DNA of 64,000 nucleotides from Dyella jiangningensis (GCA_000632805.1 CP007444.1:3646772-3710771); one strand, 5' to 3'. Positions 23,651-35,480 are shown, counted from the stretch's first letter. Made by a program: numbers and translations. Notes: generated by a model not told the origin, from the sequence alone.

Positions 23651-24433
23651 CTAGAACCCGTAGTTGAGAAAGCCGCCGTCCACAGCGAGCACTTGGCCGG
23701 TGATGTAGCTTGCTGCGGGCAGGCACAGGAAGGCGATGGCGGCAGCGACTTCCTCAGGCTCACCGATGCGGCGCAGCGGCGTGCGATCCAGCACTTCGTC
23801 GAGGTAGTCGTCGTTGGCGAGCGCGGGTTCGGAACGTTGCGTGCGGATGTACCACGGCGCCACCGCGTTGACGCGGATGCCATCGGTGGCCCATTCGGCA
23901 GCCAGGTTGCGCGTGAGCTGGTGCAGCGCGGCCTTGGTCATGCCATAGGGCGAGCCCGTGCGTACGTGCGTGATGCCCGAAACCGAGCCCACGTTGACGA
24001 TCGCCGCATTCGCATGTTGCACAAGCTGCGGGTGGGCGAGGCGGCACATCTCGAACGCGGAAAACACGTTCTGCTCGAAGATCGCGCGGTACTCGTCCTC
24101 GCGATACGCCAGCGTGGGGGCAGGCTGGTTGCCGCCGGCGTTGTTGATCAGCAGCGACAGCGGCGCCCCGAGATCGGCGATCCAGTCGAACACCGCCAGG
24201 CGATCTTCCTGCTCGCTGAGGTCGGCGTCGAACGCCATCACCTCGATGCCCGGAAAATCGTCCAGCAAGTCCACGCGCACCTGTTCCAGATAATCGGCGT
24301 CGCGTGCCACCAGCAAAAGGTTGGCGCCCAAGCCCGCCAGTTCGCGCGCGGTGGCGTAGCCGATGCCCTTGCTGGCGCCGGTGATCAGCGCGGTATGTCC
24401 CTGCAGTTGCCAGGCATCGATACGTGCGTTCAT
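23651..24433 (-). CDS. Short-chain dehydrogenase/reductase, tropinone-reductase-like
   Basis: A 260-residue NAD(P)-dependent oxidoreductase of the classical SDR type. The cofactor motif TGASKGIG is near residue 19, LINNAGG near 94, the catalytic Ser lies in VNVGSVSGI and the catalytic Tyr-x3-Lys in SPYGMTKAAL; AVAPWYIRTQ and the ITGQVLAVDGGFLNYGF ending resemble tropinone reductase homologues. The substrate cannot be told. It is convergent with the DUF4124 gene and divergent from the small lipoprotein gene at 24528. Confidence 0.85.
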   Translation of the reverse strand: MNARIDAWQLQGHTALITGASKGIGYATARELAGLGANLLLVARDADYLEQVRVDLLDDFPGIEVMAFDADLSEQEDRLAVFDWIADLGAPLSLLINNAGGNQPAPTLAYREDEYRAIFEQNVFSAFEMCRLAHPQLVQHANAAIVNVGSVSGITHVRTGSPYGMTKAALHQLTRNLAAEWATDGIRVNAVAPWYIRTQRSEPALANDDYLDEVLDRTPLRRIGEPEEVAAAIAFLCLPAASYITGQVLAVDGGFLNYGF

Positions 24434-24527
24434 GCGCCGAGCTTAGAGCCAGACTCCATGCCACGCCAAGCTTGCCGGCATCGCCGACAGGCCCGACACT
24501 GCCGTCCATGCGCCATGAGGAACGCCC

Positions 24528-24746
24528 ATGACACGTCTTGCCCTGATCCTGTGCCTTTGTTCCCTCGCCGCCTGCTCCGGCAAACCGCCCGCACCCGTGT
24601 CGCAACCGGCTGCCGCCAGTACCACGCGCGTCGCGACGCCGTGGGATGAGCTCAAGAAAGATGAGCAGCGCGCCCGCGATGTGCAGAAGACCGTCGACCA
24701 GCAGGCGGAAAAGCAGCGCCAGGATATCGACGCGGCGACGCAGTGA
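24528..24746 (+). CDS. Small lipoprotein, helical
   Basis: This 72-residue product has an N-terminal hydrophobic stretch and lipobox SLAAC (Cys at about residue 16), then a Pro/Ala-rich linker and a charged helix WDELKKDEQRARDVQKTVDQ rich in Gln, Asp and Lys, likely a short coiled coil. It should be a lipid-anchored envelope protein. It is followed directly by a pair of REP-like elements. No function is known to me. Confidence 0.7.
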   Translation: MTRLALILCLCSLAACSGKPPAPVSQPAAASTTRVATPWDELKKDEQRARDVQKTVDQQAEKQRQDIDAATQ

Positions 24747-24761
24747 CGGTTCCAGTTGCCA

Positions 24762-24872
24762 TGTGGGAGCGCACCCTGTGCGCGACGGCAACCTCGCATC
24801 ACCGTCATGATGCGAAGACGGGTCATAGTCGTAAACCGATACGCCCCTGTCGCGCACAGGTGCGCTCCCACC
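24762..24872. repeat. Inverted pair of REP-like elements (REPIN-like)
   Basis: Two REP-like 25-mers face each other: TGTGGGAGCGCACCCTGTGC-GCGAC at 24762-24786 and its inverted relative GTCGCGCACAGGTGCGCTCC-CACC at 24849-24872, with a 62-bp spacer. The whole unit can fold into a large hairpin. It lies between the small lipoprotein and the ABC ATPase gene. Confidence 0.7.
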
Positions 24873-24948
24873 ATTGTTTCGCTCAGCCTTGGACGTCCAT
24901 ACTGCCAAGAGGTTGGCAACGCGGCTTGTCGCAGGCATGGTTGAGGCC

Positions 24949-25773
24949 ATGAACGCTCCCCACCCCGATGAACTGGCCTGCGCGCCGCTGCTGGAGATCG
25001 ACGGCGCCAGCGTGATGCGCGGCGATCGCCTCATTCTCGACCGTTTCAGCCTGCGCATTGATGCCGGCGAGCACACGGCCATCCTTGGCGCAAACGGCGC
25101 AGGCAAGTCAACGCTGGTGCGACTGATCACGCGTGAGCTGTATCCACTGGCACGCAAGGATGGCACACCGTCCATGCGCGTGTTCGGGCGCGATCGCTGG
25201 CATGTGTCGGACCTGCGGGGATTGCTCGGCATCGTCTCGCCCTCGTTGCAGGACGATTGCACCAGCGACGCCACGCTGGAGGTTTCCGAGGCGGTGTTGT
25301 CGAGTTTCTTCGCCGCGCGCCGGCTGGGACTGGATCATTGCGTCACCGCGGCTATGCGCGAACGCGCTGATGAAGCCATTGTGCATGCTGGCGCCACGCA
25401 CTTGTTGGGGCGCCGCATGGCGAACCTGTCCACCGGCGAGGCAAGGCGCGTGCTGATTGCGCGGGCGCTAGTCCACCGTCCACGCGCGCTGTTGCTGGAC
25501 GAACCCTGTGCGGGGCTGGACATGGCGAGCAGGCGGCGCTTCCTCGAAAACCTCCGCGGCCTCGCGCGCAGCGGCACCACGTTGCTGCTGGTGACGCATC
25601 ACATCGAAGAGGTATTGCCCGAGATCGAGCGCGTGGTGCTGTTGCGCGATGGTCGCGTGCTGCGCCAGGGCGACAAGGCCGATGTGTTGACCAGCGAGGC
25701 GTTGGGCGATGCCTTCGGCATGCCCGTGCGCGTGCAGAGAAACGGTGACTACTACAGCGCCGCCGTGATGTAA
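24949..25773 (+). CDS. Orphan ABC-transporter ATPase
   Basis: The 274-residue protein is a single ABC nucleotide-binding domain. Walker A GANGAGKST is near residue 46, the signature LSTGEARR near 160, Walker B ALLLDEPCAGLD near 179, and the switch His lies in LLVTHHIEEV. LSTGEARRV and the gene's solitary state recall the family of molybdate/iron-type ATPases such as ModF or YlmA-like proteins without a permease. No permease or binding protein is encoded next to it. ATG 24949 is used; ATG 24937 is possible. Confidence 0.82.
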   Translation: MNAPHPDELACAPLLEIDGASVMRGDRLILDRFSLRIDAGEHTAILGANGAGKSTLVRLITRELYPLARKDGTPSMRVFGRDRWHVSDLRGLLGIVSPSLQDDCTSDATLEVSEAVLSSFFAARRLGLDHCVTAAMRERADEAIVHAGATHLLGRRMANLSTGEARRVLIARALVHRPRALLLDEPCAGLDMASRRRFLENLRGLARSGTTLLLVTHHIEEVLPEIERVVLLRDGRVLRQGDKADVLTSEALGDAFGMPVRVQRNGDYYSAAVM

Positions 25774-25795
25774 CCCGCGCCGCGCTGAAAATGAA

Positions 25796-25827
25796 AAGGC
25801 CCCGGTGAACACCAGGGCCTTTTTTTG
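25796..25827 (+). terminator. Bidirectional terminator between the ABC ATPase and sppA
   Basis: AAGGCCCCGGTG-AAC-ACCAGGGCCTT forms a stem with one unpaired base, followed on the plus strand by seven T residues. On the minus strand it is flanked by four T, so it can serve sppA too. Confidence 0.85.
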
Positions 25828-25842
25828 GCGCGGACGATTCGC

Positions 25843-27708
25843 TCAGCGCGGCGCGCAGAAGCAGTAGGCGTAGATATTCGGCCGACCCGTTTCCGCGTGA
25901 CGCAGCAGCTTCAGCTCCGGCGCCATCGTATCGATGTGCGCCACCCAGGCCGGCAACTGCAGGCCGTAGGACTGCGCCACGCGCACCATCGCGCTTTCGT
26001 TGAGGTTGACCAGGAACTGTTCGAAGCCGCCCAGCGATTCTTCCACGTAGCGCACGGGGTAATCCTTGCCGAGCTTGGCGCGCGACGCCGCGTCGGCGAC
26101 GGCCTCGCCAAGGCCACCCAGTTGGTCGACCAGGCCGCGATCAAGCGCCTGCTGGCCGGTCCAAACACGGCCCTGCGCAATGGTGTCGATCGCGTCGTAC
26201 GGCTTGCCGCGCGCCTTGGCGACCTGGCCGACGAAATCGCGGTAGCCCTTCTCGATGGTGGCCTGGATCACCGTGCCTACTTTCGGATCGAGTGGGCGCG
26301 TGATGTCGAATGCGCCGGCGAGCGGGCCGGTGCCCACGCCATCATTCTTTACGCCCAGCTTGTCCAGCGTACCCGGCACGGTGAGTACCATGCCGAAGAT
26401 GCCGATGGAACCGGTGATGGTGTTCGGCTCGGCGTAGATGCGATCGGCGTTCATCGAGATCCAGTAGCCACCGCTGGCAGCCACGTTGCCCATCGACACG
26501 ATCACCGGAATGCCCGCTTCGCGCGTCAGCGCCACTTCGCGACGGATCTGTTCGGCCGCATAGACTTCGCCGCCCGGCGAATTCACGCGCAGCACCAGCG
26601 CCTTCGTACGCTTGTCGAGGCGCGCGGCGCGGACCAGCGCGGCGGTGGAGTCGCCACCCACCGTGCCCTGCGGTTGCTTGCCGCCGGAAATCTCGCCCTC
26701 TGCCACCACCACCGACACGCCCGGCGCAAAACCGCCGTCGTTGTCGGGCAGGTTGGCGCCGTAGCGCTGCAGCGAAATCTGGCGGAAGCCTTCGCCCTTC
26801 TTGCCGGCGGGCACGCCCTCCTTGCGCATCATCGCTTCGAGTTCGGCCGGCGTGGCCACGCCGTCGACCAGATGCTGGTCCAGCGAGAGGCGGCCGAGGT
26901 CGCCGCGTGCATCGGCGATCTTCTGCGGCAGGCCGTCGATGTCGGCGCGCAGCGTGGCGGGTTCGAGCTTGCGCAGCTTGGCTACTTCATTGATGTAGCT
27001 GTCCCACAGGCCGCCCATCCAGAAGCTGTCGGCCTCCTTCGCCTCCGGCGAAGCATGGTCGAGGATGTACGGTTCGGCAGCGCTCTTGAACTGGCCCACG
27101 CGGAACAGGTGCACGTCGACGCCGAGCTTGTCGAGCAGGTCCTTGTAGAAAAGGCGGTAATTGGCCAGGCCGGTGATCAGCACGCCGCCCTGCGGATCGA
27201 CCAGGATGCGGTCGGCATGCGCGGCGAGGTAGTACTGACCCTGGTCGTAGTTGGCTGCCCAGACGACCACCGGCTTGCCGGCGGCGCGGAAGCGATCCAG
27301 TGCGGCACCGACTTCGCGCAGCGCGGCAAAACCGCCACCCTGCAGTTCGCCCGGCTCGAGCAGGATGCGCGTGATGCGCGTGTCCTTCGCGGCCGCATCG
27401 ATGGCGCCCACGAGGTCGCGCAACTGGATCTGCTTGGGCGGGTTGCCTGACAGCTGCGCCAGCAGGCGCTCCATCGGCTCGATGCTGTACTGCTCGACCA
27501 GTTCGCCCTTTGGCTTGATGACCAGCACGCTGTCACCGAGGATCGCCCGTTCGCCACGGCTGCCCAGGTAGCCGCCGAACAGCACCAGCAGCAGGATGAA
27601 GAAAAAGAAGAAGAAGACCAGGTTGAGGATTACCAGCCTGACCGCGTTGATGCCGCGCCCAAGGACGCAGAGAAAAGCCCAGAAACCGTTGGGGCGGCGT
27701 TCCGTCAT
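25843..27708 (-). CDS. sppA: Signal peptide peptidase SppA, 67-kDa type
   Basis: This 621-residue inner-membrane serine protease of family S49 degrades leftover signal peptides. It has an N-terminal membrane anchor (about residues 22-45) with a run of Phe residues, a first S49-like domain containing the region expected to supply the Lys of the Ser-Lys dyad, and a second domain with VSMGNVAASGGYWISM holding the nucleophilic Ser. The layout matches the two-domain E. coli form. The C-terminal tail after about residue 590 (ETGRPNIYAYCFCAPR) is cysteine-containing and variable. ATG 27708 gives the expected length. Confidence 0.93.
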   Translation of the reverse strand: MTERRPNGFWAFLCVLGRGINAVRLVILNLVFFFFFFILLLVLFGGYLGSRGERAILGDSVLVIKPKGELVEQYSIEPMERLLAQLSGNPPKQIQLRDLVGAIDAAAKDTRITRILLEPGELQGGGFAALREVGAALDRFRAAGKPVVVWAANYDQGQYYLAAHADRILVDPQGGVLITGLANYRLFYKDLLDKLGVDVHLFRVGQFKSAAEPYILDHASPEAKEADSFWMGGLWDSYINEVAKLRKLEPATLRADIDGLPQKIADARGDLGRLSLDQHLVDGVATPAELEAMMRKEGVPAGKKGEGFRQISLQRYGANLPDNDGGFAPGVSVVVAEGEISGGKQPQGTVGGDSTAALVRAARLDKRTKALVLRVNSPGGEVYAAEQIRREVALTREAGIPVIVSMGNVAASGGYWISMNADRIYAEPNTITGSIGIFGMVLTVPGTLDKLGVKNDGVGTGPLAGAFDITRPLDPKVGTVIQATIEKGYRDFVGQVAKARGKPYDAIDTIAQGRVWTGQQALDRGLVDQLGGLGEAVADAASRAKLGKDYPVRYVEESLGGFEQFLVNLNESAMVRVAQSYGLQLPAWVAHIDTMAPELKLLRHAETGRPNIYAYCFCAPR

Positions 27709-27824
27709 GCGAAGTTCCTCACAAGTTCGGTGACAGCGTAGCCGTTCACGCAGCGAAGGTCATGTAGGGCTGACGACACAGTGGCATGACACTCGACGCG
27801 TACCGCGACAGCGACAGCCCGGCT

Positions 27825-29192
27825 TCAGACCGGGCGCTGCCAGCGTTCGCGGAAGGCACTGCGACAGAAGCGGGTGAACAGCAGGATGGCCGCCATGGTC
27901 AGGCCGGCAATCAGGCCCATCCACATGCCGCGCGCGCCCATGCCATGACGGAACGCCAGCCACCAGCCCACCGGCATGCCAACACCCCAGTAGGCGAACA
28001 AAGTGATCACCATCGGCACGCGTGTGTCCTTCAAGCCACGCAATGCGCCGTTGGAGGTGACCTGGATGCCGTCGGAGAACTGGAAGAAGCCCGCCAGCAG
28101 CATCAGTTGAGCCGCCAATGCGATCACTGCCGCGTCATGCGTGTACATGCGGGCGAGCAGATGCGGAATGCCCAGCATCAGCGATGAGGACACGGTCTGT
28201 ATGCACAGCGCCAGGCCGATGCCGCACAGGCCGGCATAACGCACGCCGCGCGCATCGTTGCGACCTACCGCGTTGCCTACGCGCACGGTAATCGCCATCG
28301 ACAGGCCCAGCGGGACCATGAAAGCCACCGTCGCGACACTCAGTGCGACCTGGTGGCTGGCCACCACCGTCTCGCCCAGCGTGGCAATGGCGAGCGCCAC
28401 CGCCACGAACAGGCCGCCCTCGGCGAGCAGGGTTATCGCCATCGGGCCGCCGATCTTAAGCAGCTCCAGCAGCATCTTCGGTTTGGGCCAGGCAAGGCCT
28501 TCGCGCAGGCCAAGGTCACGATAGGCCGGATGCTTGGCGACATAGAGAGCAAAACCCGCCATCTCCAGCCACAGCACGGTGGCGGTAGCGATGCCGCTGC
28601 CCAGCGATCCCAGTGCCGGCAGGCCGAACTTGCCGTACATCAGCACATAACCCAGCGGCGCCAGCACCAGCAGGCCGCCAAAGCTGAAATACATCGACGG
28701 CCGCGTCATCGACAGGCCTTCGGACAGGCCGCGCAGCGCGAAATAACTGGTAAGTGCCGGACCGGCCCAGCTGATCGCATGCAGGAAGTGCATGACGTCA
28801 GTGCGCAGCGAAGGCACCACGCCGATCCAGTCGAGCATCGGCGTGGCGTTGCGCACCAGGAACCACATCACGATGCCCATGGCCCAGGCCAGCCAGAGCG
28901 CCTGCACGAACACCGCGCCCACTTCATGGCGCCGGCCGGCACCATCGAGCTGGGCCACGGATGGCGGCACCGCCATCATCATGCCCAGGCCGCTCACCAG
29001 CGCGAGCGCCCAGATGCTCACCGCCGTAGTCACGGCTGCCTGCACGTGCGCGCTCAAGTGCCCGGCCAGCACGGCATCGACGAAGTTCGGGCCTACCGCA
29101 GCCAGCTGCGCGGCGATCAACGGAAGGGCGAGGCGCACGGTGGCGCCCACCTCGTGCGCCACCCTGGCGCGATCGGGGCGGAAAGAGAACAT
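27825..29192 (-). CDS. MATE-family multidrug efflux transporter
   Basis: A 455-residue membrane protein with about 12 hydrophobic helices in two similar halves. LALPLIAAQLAAVGPNFVDAVLAGHLS at the start is the typical first helix and loop of NorM-like MATE transporters, and the equivalent second-half element is LKIGGPMAITLLAEGGLFVAVALAIA. Such pumps expel drugs or cations with Na+ or H+ antiport across the inner membrane. ATG 29192 fits. It lies upstream of sppA on the same strand with a 116-bp gap, so it is probably a separate unit. Confidence 0.9.
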   Translation of the reverse strand: MFSFRPDRARVAHEVGATVRLALPLIAAQLAAVGPNFVDAVLAGHLSAHVQAAVTTAVSIWALALVSGLGMMMAVPPSVAQLDGAGRRHEVGAVFVQALWLAWAMGIVMWFLVRNATPMLDWIGVVPSLRTDVMHFLHAISWAGPALTSYFALRGLSEGLSMTRPSMYFSFGGLLVLAPLGYVLMYGKFGLPALGSLGSGIATATVLWLEMAGFALYVAKHPAYRDLGLREGLAWPKPKMLLELLKIGGPMAITLLAEGGLFVAVALAIATLGETVVASHQVALSVATVAFMVPLGLSMAITVRVGNAVGRNDARGVRYAGLCGIGLALCIQTVSSSLMLGIPHLLARMYTHDAAVIALAAQLMLLAGFFQFSDGIQVTSNGALRGLKDTRVPMVITLFAYWGVGMPVGWWLAFRHGMGARGMWMGLIAGLTMAAILLFTRFCRSAFRERWQRPV

Positions 29193-29330
29193 GGGAAGAC
29201 TCCTGAGCCCGGCATTCTAGCGCACCGGCACCGGCAGCCTTCCGACAGCTTGAATCGAAGCACGCCTGCGGGCCATGCCGATGTCACCCTCTTGTGCCAA
29301 GATCTTTGGTTGATTGAGTCAGGGGGACGC

Positions 29331-30449
29331 ATGAAGAAGGAACTGGTGTCGTTCGAAGGGCTGTACTGCGCCAACTGCAGTGCGCCGATGCAGGGCGAGT
29401 TCTGCCACGAATGCGGGCAATCGATCCATTCGGTGCTGCGGCCCATGCATCACATGGTCGAGGACACGCTCGACATGGTGCTGCACATCGACGGTCGCGT
29501 AGTGCACACGGTGCCGCCGCTGTTCTACAAGCCTGGCTTCCTCACCATGGAGTATTTCTCCGGGCGCCGGCAGCGCTATGTGGCCCCGTTCCGCCTCATG
29601 TTCGTGCTGTGCCTGCTGGCCTTCTTCGTCACCCGCATCGCCATCGACAACGTCGGCTTCGCCGATACCAACTTGGAAGCCAGCGCCGGAACCGGCGACT
29701 TCGCCAAGGACAACACGGCCGACGCGGTCCGCGCGCGTTTCGAGCAGATGCGCAAGGACATCGACAAGGCGGCCGACAACGCCGGCCACGGCAAGAAGGC
29801 CATCCGCAAGCTGATCAGCGTGGAGCGCGACCACGCCAACCATCGCCTGGAACAGCTCGGCGCCGCGCCGCTGCCGGTGCAGACCGAGGACGGCTGGGAC
29901 TTCCACCAGAACAAGTTCGAGGCAAGCTGGCTGCCGGCAAGCATGAATCGCAGCATCAACCGGTCCATCGAGCACATGGGCGTCAATCTCCGGGGCGCGA
30001 TGGTCGGCGGCGAGGAAGGCGCCGCGGCCCAGGAGCGGATCCTGGCCGGCGTATTCGGCGTGCTGCCGCAGACCATGTTCGTGGTAATGCCGCTGTTCGC
30101 CCTGCTGCTCAAGCTGATGTACGTGTTCAAGCGCCGCCTTTATATGGAGCACCTGATCGTGGCACTGCACAGCCACGCCTTCATGTTCCTGGCCCTGTTG
30201 CTCGGCGTGCTGGTGGGCGGCCTGCGCAGTTGGCTGCTGCCGCATGCGGCCTGGACGAGTACGCCGCTGCTGCTGGTGATCTGGGCGCTGGGTCTTTGGG
30301 TGCCGGTCTATCTGCTGATCATGCAGAAGCGGGTCTATCGCCAGGGCTGGTTCCTGACCACGGTGAAGTACCTCTTCATCGGCTGGTGCTACTCGTGGCT
30401 GATCGGTTTTGCCCTGGGTTTTGCGGCCTTGCTGGGCTTGGCGCATTGA
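29331..30449 (+). CDS. DUF3667-like membrane protein with zinc ribbon
   Basis: The 372-residue protein opens with a zinc-ribbon, YCANCSAPMQGEFCHECGQS, followed by HHMVEDTLDMVLHIDGRV and PGFLTMEYFSGRRQRYVAPFRLMF, the pattern of DUF3667 proteins. One membrane helix comes next (FRLMFVLCLLAFFVTRIA), then a charged soluble segment of roughly 140 residues with coiled-coil character, and four or five further helices to the C terminus. ATG 29331 is preceded by AGGGGGA. Its function is not known; it is divergent from the MATE gene. Confidence 0.8.
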   Translation: MKKELVSFEGLYCANCSAPMQGEFCHECGQSIHSVLRPMHHMVEDTLDMVLHIDGRVVHTVPPLFYKPGFLTMEYFSGRRQRYVAPFRLMFVLCLLAFFVTRIAIDNVGFADTNLEASAGTGDFAKDNTADAVRARFEQMRKDIDKAADNAGHGKKAIRKLISVERDHANHRLEQLGAAPLPVQTEDGWDFHQNKFEASWLPASMNRSINRSIEHMGVNLRGAMVGGEEGAAAQERILAGVFGVLPQTMFVVMPLFALLLKLMYVFKRRLYMEHLIVALHSHAFMFLALLLGVLVGGLRSWLLPHAAWTSTPLLLVIWALGLWVPVYLLIMQKRVYRQGWFLTTVKYLFIGWCYSWLIGFALGFAALLGLAH

Positions 30450-30609
30450 CATTCGCTACGCGAATTTTTTGTGACTTGAGTCACACACAAACCGCGTAAG
30501 CGAGCTGGTTTCAAGCCGCACCTCCGTCGCCGCAACGGGGGTTTTGCACAGCGTCACGAGCCTGTCAAGGCAAGACCCGTGCCTATGGCAATTGCATGAA
30601 CGCCAGCTC

Positions 30610-30650
30610 GCTGAAATTTTTAAGTTGCTGATTTATAAATATATTTCAGC
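30610..30650. repeat. A+T-rich inverted repeat
   Basis: GCTGAAAT (30610-30617) and ATTTCAGC (30643-30650) are perfect inverted repeats flanking a 25-bp segment that is almost all A and T. It stands out sharply in this GC-rich chromosome and would melt easily. Confidence 0.6.
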
Positions 30651-30720
30651 CTGGTTAAAAGTTGAACAGTACGTGCCCAAGGGCGTTTTCATGCGCTTGC
30701 AGGGCCTCCTTCAACGCTCG

Positions 30721-30753
30721 ATCCACAGACTTATCCACAGACGCTGTGGATAA
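30721..30753. promoter_or_regulatory. DnaA-box palindrome upstream of priA
   Basis: TTATCCACAG-ACG-CTGTGGATAA (30731-30753) contains two perfect E. coli-consensus DnaA boxes in opposite orientation, forming a 10-bp perfect hairpin. A third half-site, ATCCACAGAC at 30721-30730, repeats in tandem with a 12-bp period. The priA start is 157 bp downstream. Confidence 0.65.
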
Positions 30754-30909
30754 CCACAAAAGCGCCGTGCCGATAGTCACTTAGGCCCCATTCCTAGATG
30801 TCGGGGCAGCAAGCCCCTCCAAGCGGCCGTCGGCAGACCATTCGCCCGCGCATGCCTTGCCTCGTCCCGCCGTGGCCGGCCGGTTACACTTCGTCGTCAC
30901 GAGGTGTAA

Positions 30910-33078
<2,169 letters not shown>

Positions 33079-33128
33079 CGGGTCGACGCGCGACTTCCCA
33101 TGATTCCCGACTTCATACGAGGCATCAC

Positions 33129-34421
33129 ATGGAAGGCAACGCATCCACCCACGACACGCATCCCCACGTCGTCATTCTTGGTGGCGGCTTCGGCGGACTG
33201 GCGGTGGCGCGCGGACTGGCCCACACCAAGGCGCGCATCACGCTGATCGATCGACGCAACCACCATCTGTTCCAGCCCCTGCTTTACCAGGTCGCGACCG
33301 CGGGGCTTTCCGCGCCGTCCATCGCCGCACCGCTGCGGCAGATCCTGCGACGCCAGACCAACGTCACCGTGTTGATGGACGAAGCAAGGGATGTCGACCT
33401 GGCCCGGCGGCGCGTGACGCTCAGCCAAGGCACGCTCGACTATGACGCGCTGGTCGTCGCCACCGGCGCCACGCACGCCTACTTTGGCCACGATGACTGG
33501 GAGCCTTACGCACCCGGCCTGAAAACACTGGACGACGCCTTCACCATCCGGCGCCGCGTGCTGCTCGCTTTCGAGCGTGCCGAGCGCGAGGACGATCCGG
33601 CGCAACGGCAGGCATGGCTCAACTTCGTCATCGTCGGCGGCGGCGCGACTGGCGTGGAGCTGGCGGGTACGGTCGCGGAAATCGCGCGGCACACCTTGCC
33701 GCGCGAGTTTCGTCGCGCCGATCCGCGGCGGGCCAATGTGCTGCTGGTGGAAGCCGGCCCGCGCCTGTTGCCGGCGTTCGCACCCGAGCTGTCGGAAAAG
33801 GCCCGCCGTCAGCTGGAAAAGCTCGGCGTCGAGGTTCGCCTCGGCGCGCCGGTCACCGGGATCGACGCGCAAGGCGTGATGCTGGGCGACACGCCCCACC
33901 CCGCGCGCACCGTGCTGTGGGCGGCCGGCGTAGCCGCCTCGCCGCTAGGCAGCCGCCTCGGCGCGCCGCTGGATCGCGCCGGACGCGTGCTGGTCGAACC
34001 GGACCTCAGCGTGCCCGGCCATCCCGACGTGTTCGTCATTGGTGATCTTGCCGGCGTCACCCAGACGGACGGCAAACCGGTGCCAGGGGTCGCGCCTGCC
34101 GCCAAGCAGATGGGGCGCTACGTGGCTGCCACCCTCAAGGCGCGGTGGCAGGGTAAGCAGCCGCGGCCTTTCCGCTACCACGACGACGGTTCGCTGGCCA
34201 CCATCGGGCGCATGGCCGCCGTCGCGCAGTTTGGCCGTCTGAAACTTTCCGGCCTGCTCGCCTGGTGGGTATGGCTGATCGCCCATATCACCTTCCTGAT
34301 CGGCTTCCGCAACCGCCTGGTGGTGATGCTGGACTGGGCCTGGGCGTACTGGACCTACCAACGCCACGCCCGCATCGTCACCGGCCGCGATGAGACGGCG
34401 ACTTTGCCCCGGGACGCCTAG
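33129..34421 (+). CDS. Type II NADH dehydrogenase (NDH-2-like)
   Basis: A 430-residue flavoprotein that would pass electrons from NADH to quinone without pumping protons. The FAD-binding motif [17 protein letters not shown] lies at residues 14-30, the NADH-binding [19 protein letters not shown] near 168-186, and the VFVIGDLAG motif near 305. The [13 protein letters not shown] segment is typical of NDH-2. A hydrophobic C-terminal stretch ([18 protein letters not shown]) would anchor it to the inner membrane. ATG 33129 precedes the FAD motif by 12 residues. It lies 50 bp after priA and 38 bp before the likely tal start. Confidence 0.9.
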   Translation: MEGNASTHDTHPHVVILGGGFGGLAVARGLAHTKARITLIDRRNHHLFQPLLYQVATAGLSAPSIAAPLRQILRRQTNVTVLMDEARDVDLARRRVTLSQGTLDYDALVVATGATHAYFGHDDWEPYAPGLKTLDDAFTIRRRVLLAFERAEREDDPAQRQAWLNFVIVGGGATGVELAGTVAEIARHTLPREFRRADPRRANVLLVEAGPRLLPAFAPELSEKARRQLEKLGVEVRLGAPVTGIDAQGVMLGDTPHPARTVLWAAGVAASPLGSRLGAPLDRAGRVLVEPDLSVPGHPDVFVIGDLAGVTQTDGKPVPGVAPAAKQMGRYVAATLKARWQGKQPRPFRYHDDGSLATIGRMAAVAQFGRLKLSGLLAWWVWLIAHITFLIGFRNRLVVMLDWAWAYWTYQRHARIVTGRDETATLPRDA

Positions 34422-34459
34422 CCGTGGACAATGACGGTCTTCTCCCGCCGGACAACGCC

Positions 34460-35413
34460 GTGTCTTCCCAACTCGAACAGCTGCGCCAGTACACCACCGT
34501 GGTCGCCGATACCGGTGACATCGACGCCATCGCCCGCTACCAGCCGGTGGACGCCACCACCAATCCGTCGCTGCTGCTGAAGGCAACGGAATCGGCGGCG
34601 TACGCACCGCTGATCGACGAATCGGTCCAGCGTGCGAAGTCCGAAAGCAACTCGCGCGAGCAGCAGCTGATCGACGCCAGCGACCACCTCGCCGTCGCCG
34701 TGGGCCGCAAGATCGTCGAGCTGGTGCCGGGCCGCGTGTCCACCGAAGTCGATGCGCGCCTCTCGTTCGACACCGACGCCACCATCGCCAAGGCTGAGCG
34801 CCTCATCGCGCTGTACGAAGAAGCGGGCGTGAAGCGCGATCGCATCCTCATCAAGATGGCCTCCACCTGGGAAGGCATCCGCGCCGCCGAAAAGCTGGAG
34901 AAGCGCGGCATCAACTGCAACCTCACGCTGCTGTTCTCGTTCGAGCAGGCCGTGGCATGCGCCGAAGCCGGCGTGTTCCTGATCTCGCCGTTCGTCGGCC
35001 GCATCATGGACTGGTACGTTGCCAACACCGACACCAAGACCTACGCGCCGGAAGAAGACCCGGGCGTGAAGTCGGTCCGCCGCATCTACGCCTGGTACAA
35101 AAAGCACGGCTTCGAGACCGTGGTGATGGGCGCCAGCTTCCGCAACATCGGCCAGATCCAGGCCCTCGCCGGCTGCGACCGCCTCACCATCAGCCCCGAC
35201 CTGCTCGACAAGCTGCAGCAGGACCAGTCGCCGCTGCCGCGCGCTCTGCAGGACGACGGCACGCGCGAAGCCAAGATCGCCCCGCTTACCGAAGCCGCCT
35301 TCCGCTGGGGCCACAACGAAGACGCCATGGCCACCGACAAACTCGCCGACGGCATCCGCAAGTTCGCCGTCGACCAGCGCAAGCTGGAAGCGTTGCTGGC
35401 GAAGAAGCTGTAA
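34460..35413 (+). CDS. tal: Transaldolase (TalB type)
   Basis: This pentose phosphate pathway enzyme transfers a dihydroxyacetone unit between sugar phosphates. I chose GTG 34460, not the GTG at 34424, because it gives [21 protein letters not shown], which lines up with the N terminus of E. coli TalB, a total of 317 residues as in E. coli, and places the Schiff-base lysine of ILIKMAST at exactly residue 132. Other family marks are [16 protein letters not shown] and [11 protein letters not shown] strong terminator follows. Confidence 0.95.
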   Translation: MSSQLEQLRQYTTVVADTGDIDAIARYQPVDATTNPSLLLKATESAAYAPLIDESVQRAKSESNSREQQLIDASDHLAVAVGRKIVELVPGRVSTEVDARLSFDTDATIAKAERLIALYEEAGVKRDRILIKMASTWEGIRAAEKLEKRGINCNLTLLFSFEQAVACAEAGVFLISPFVGRIMDWYVANTDTKTYAPEEDPGVKSVRRIYAWYKKHGFETVVMGASFRNIGQIQALAGCDRLTISPDLLDKLQQDQSPLPRALQDDGTREAKIAPLTEAAFRWGHNEDAMATDKLADGIRKFAVDQRKLEALLAKKL

Positions 35414-35435
35414 GCGGATTTTCGCAAGGAACCAA

Positions 35436-35465
35436 AACGCCCCGGCAAGCCGGGGCGTTTTTTTT
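35436..35465 (+). terminator. Rho-independent terminator after tal
   Basis: AACGCCCCGG-CAAG-CCGGGGCGTT is a perfect 10-bp stem followed by a run of eight T residues. It begins 22 bp after the tal stop. Confidence 0.95.
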
Positions 35466-35480
35466 GGGACACCCTCCAAC

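Larger units (their letters stand above)
30450..30909. other. Gene-free region upstream of priA
   Basis: This 460-bp stretch has no credible gene. It contains an A+T-rich inverted repeat (30610-30650) and a DnaA-box palindrome (30721-30753), both listed separately. The rest shows no pattern that I recognise. Confidence 0.7.

Noticed and set aside
25825..27450. A 541-codon open frame antisense to sppA
   Set aside because: Composition is His/Arg/Ala-rich shadow sequence with no motif; sppA is certain on the minus strand.
30610..30753. Chromosomal origin of replication
   Set aside because: DnaA boxes and an A+T-rich stretch are present, but dnaA, dnaN, gyrB, rpmH and parAB are all missing and only two to three boxes are seen.
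34424..34459. GTG at 34424 as the transaldolase start
   Set aside because: The added 12 residues have no counterpart in TalB, and the start at 34460 puts the active-site Lys at residue 132 as in E. coli.
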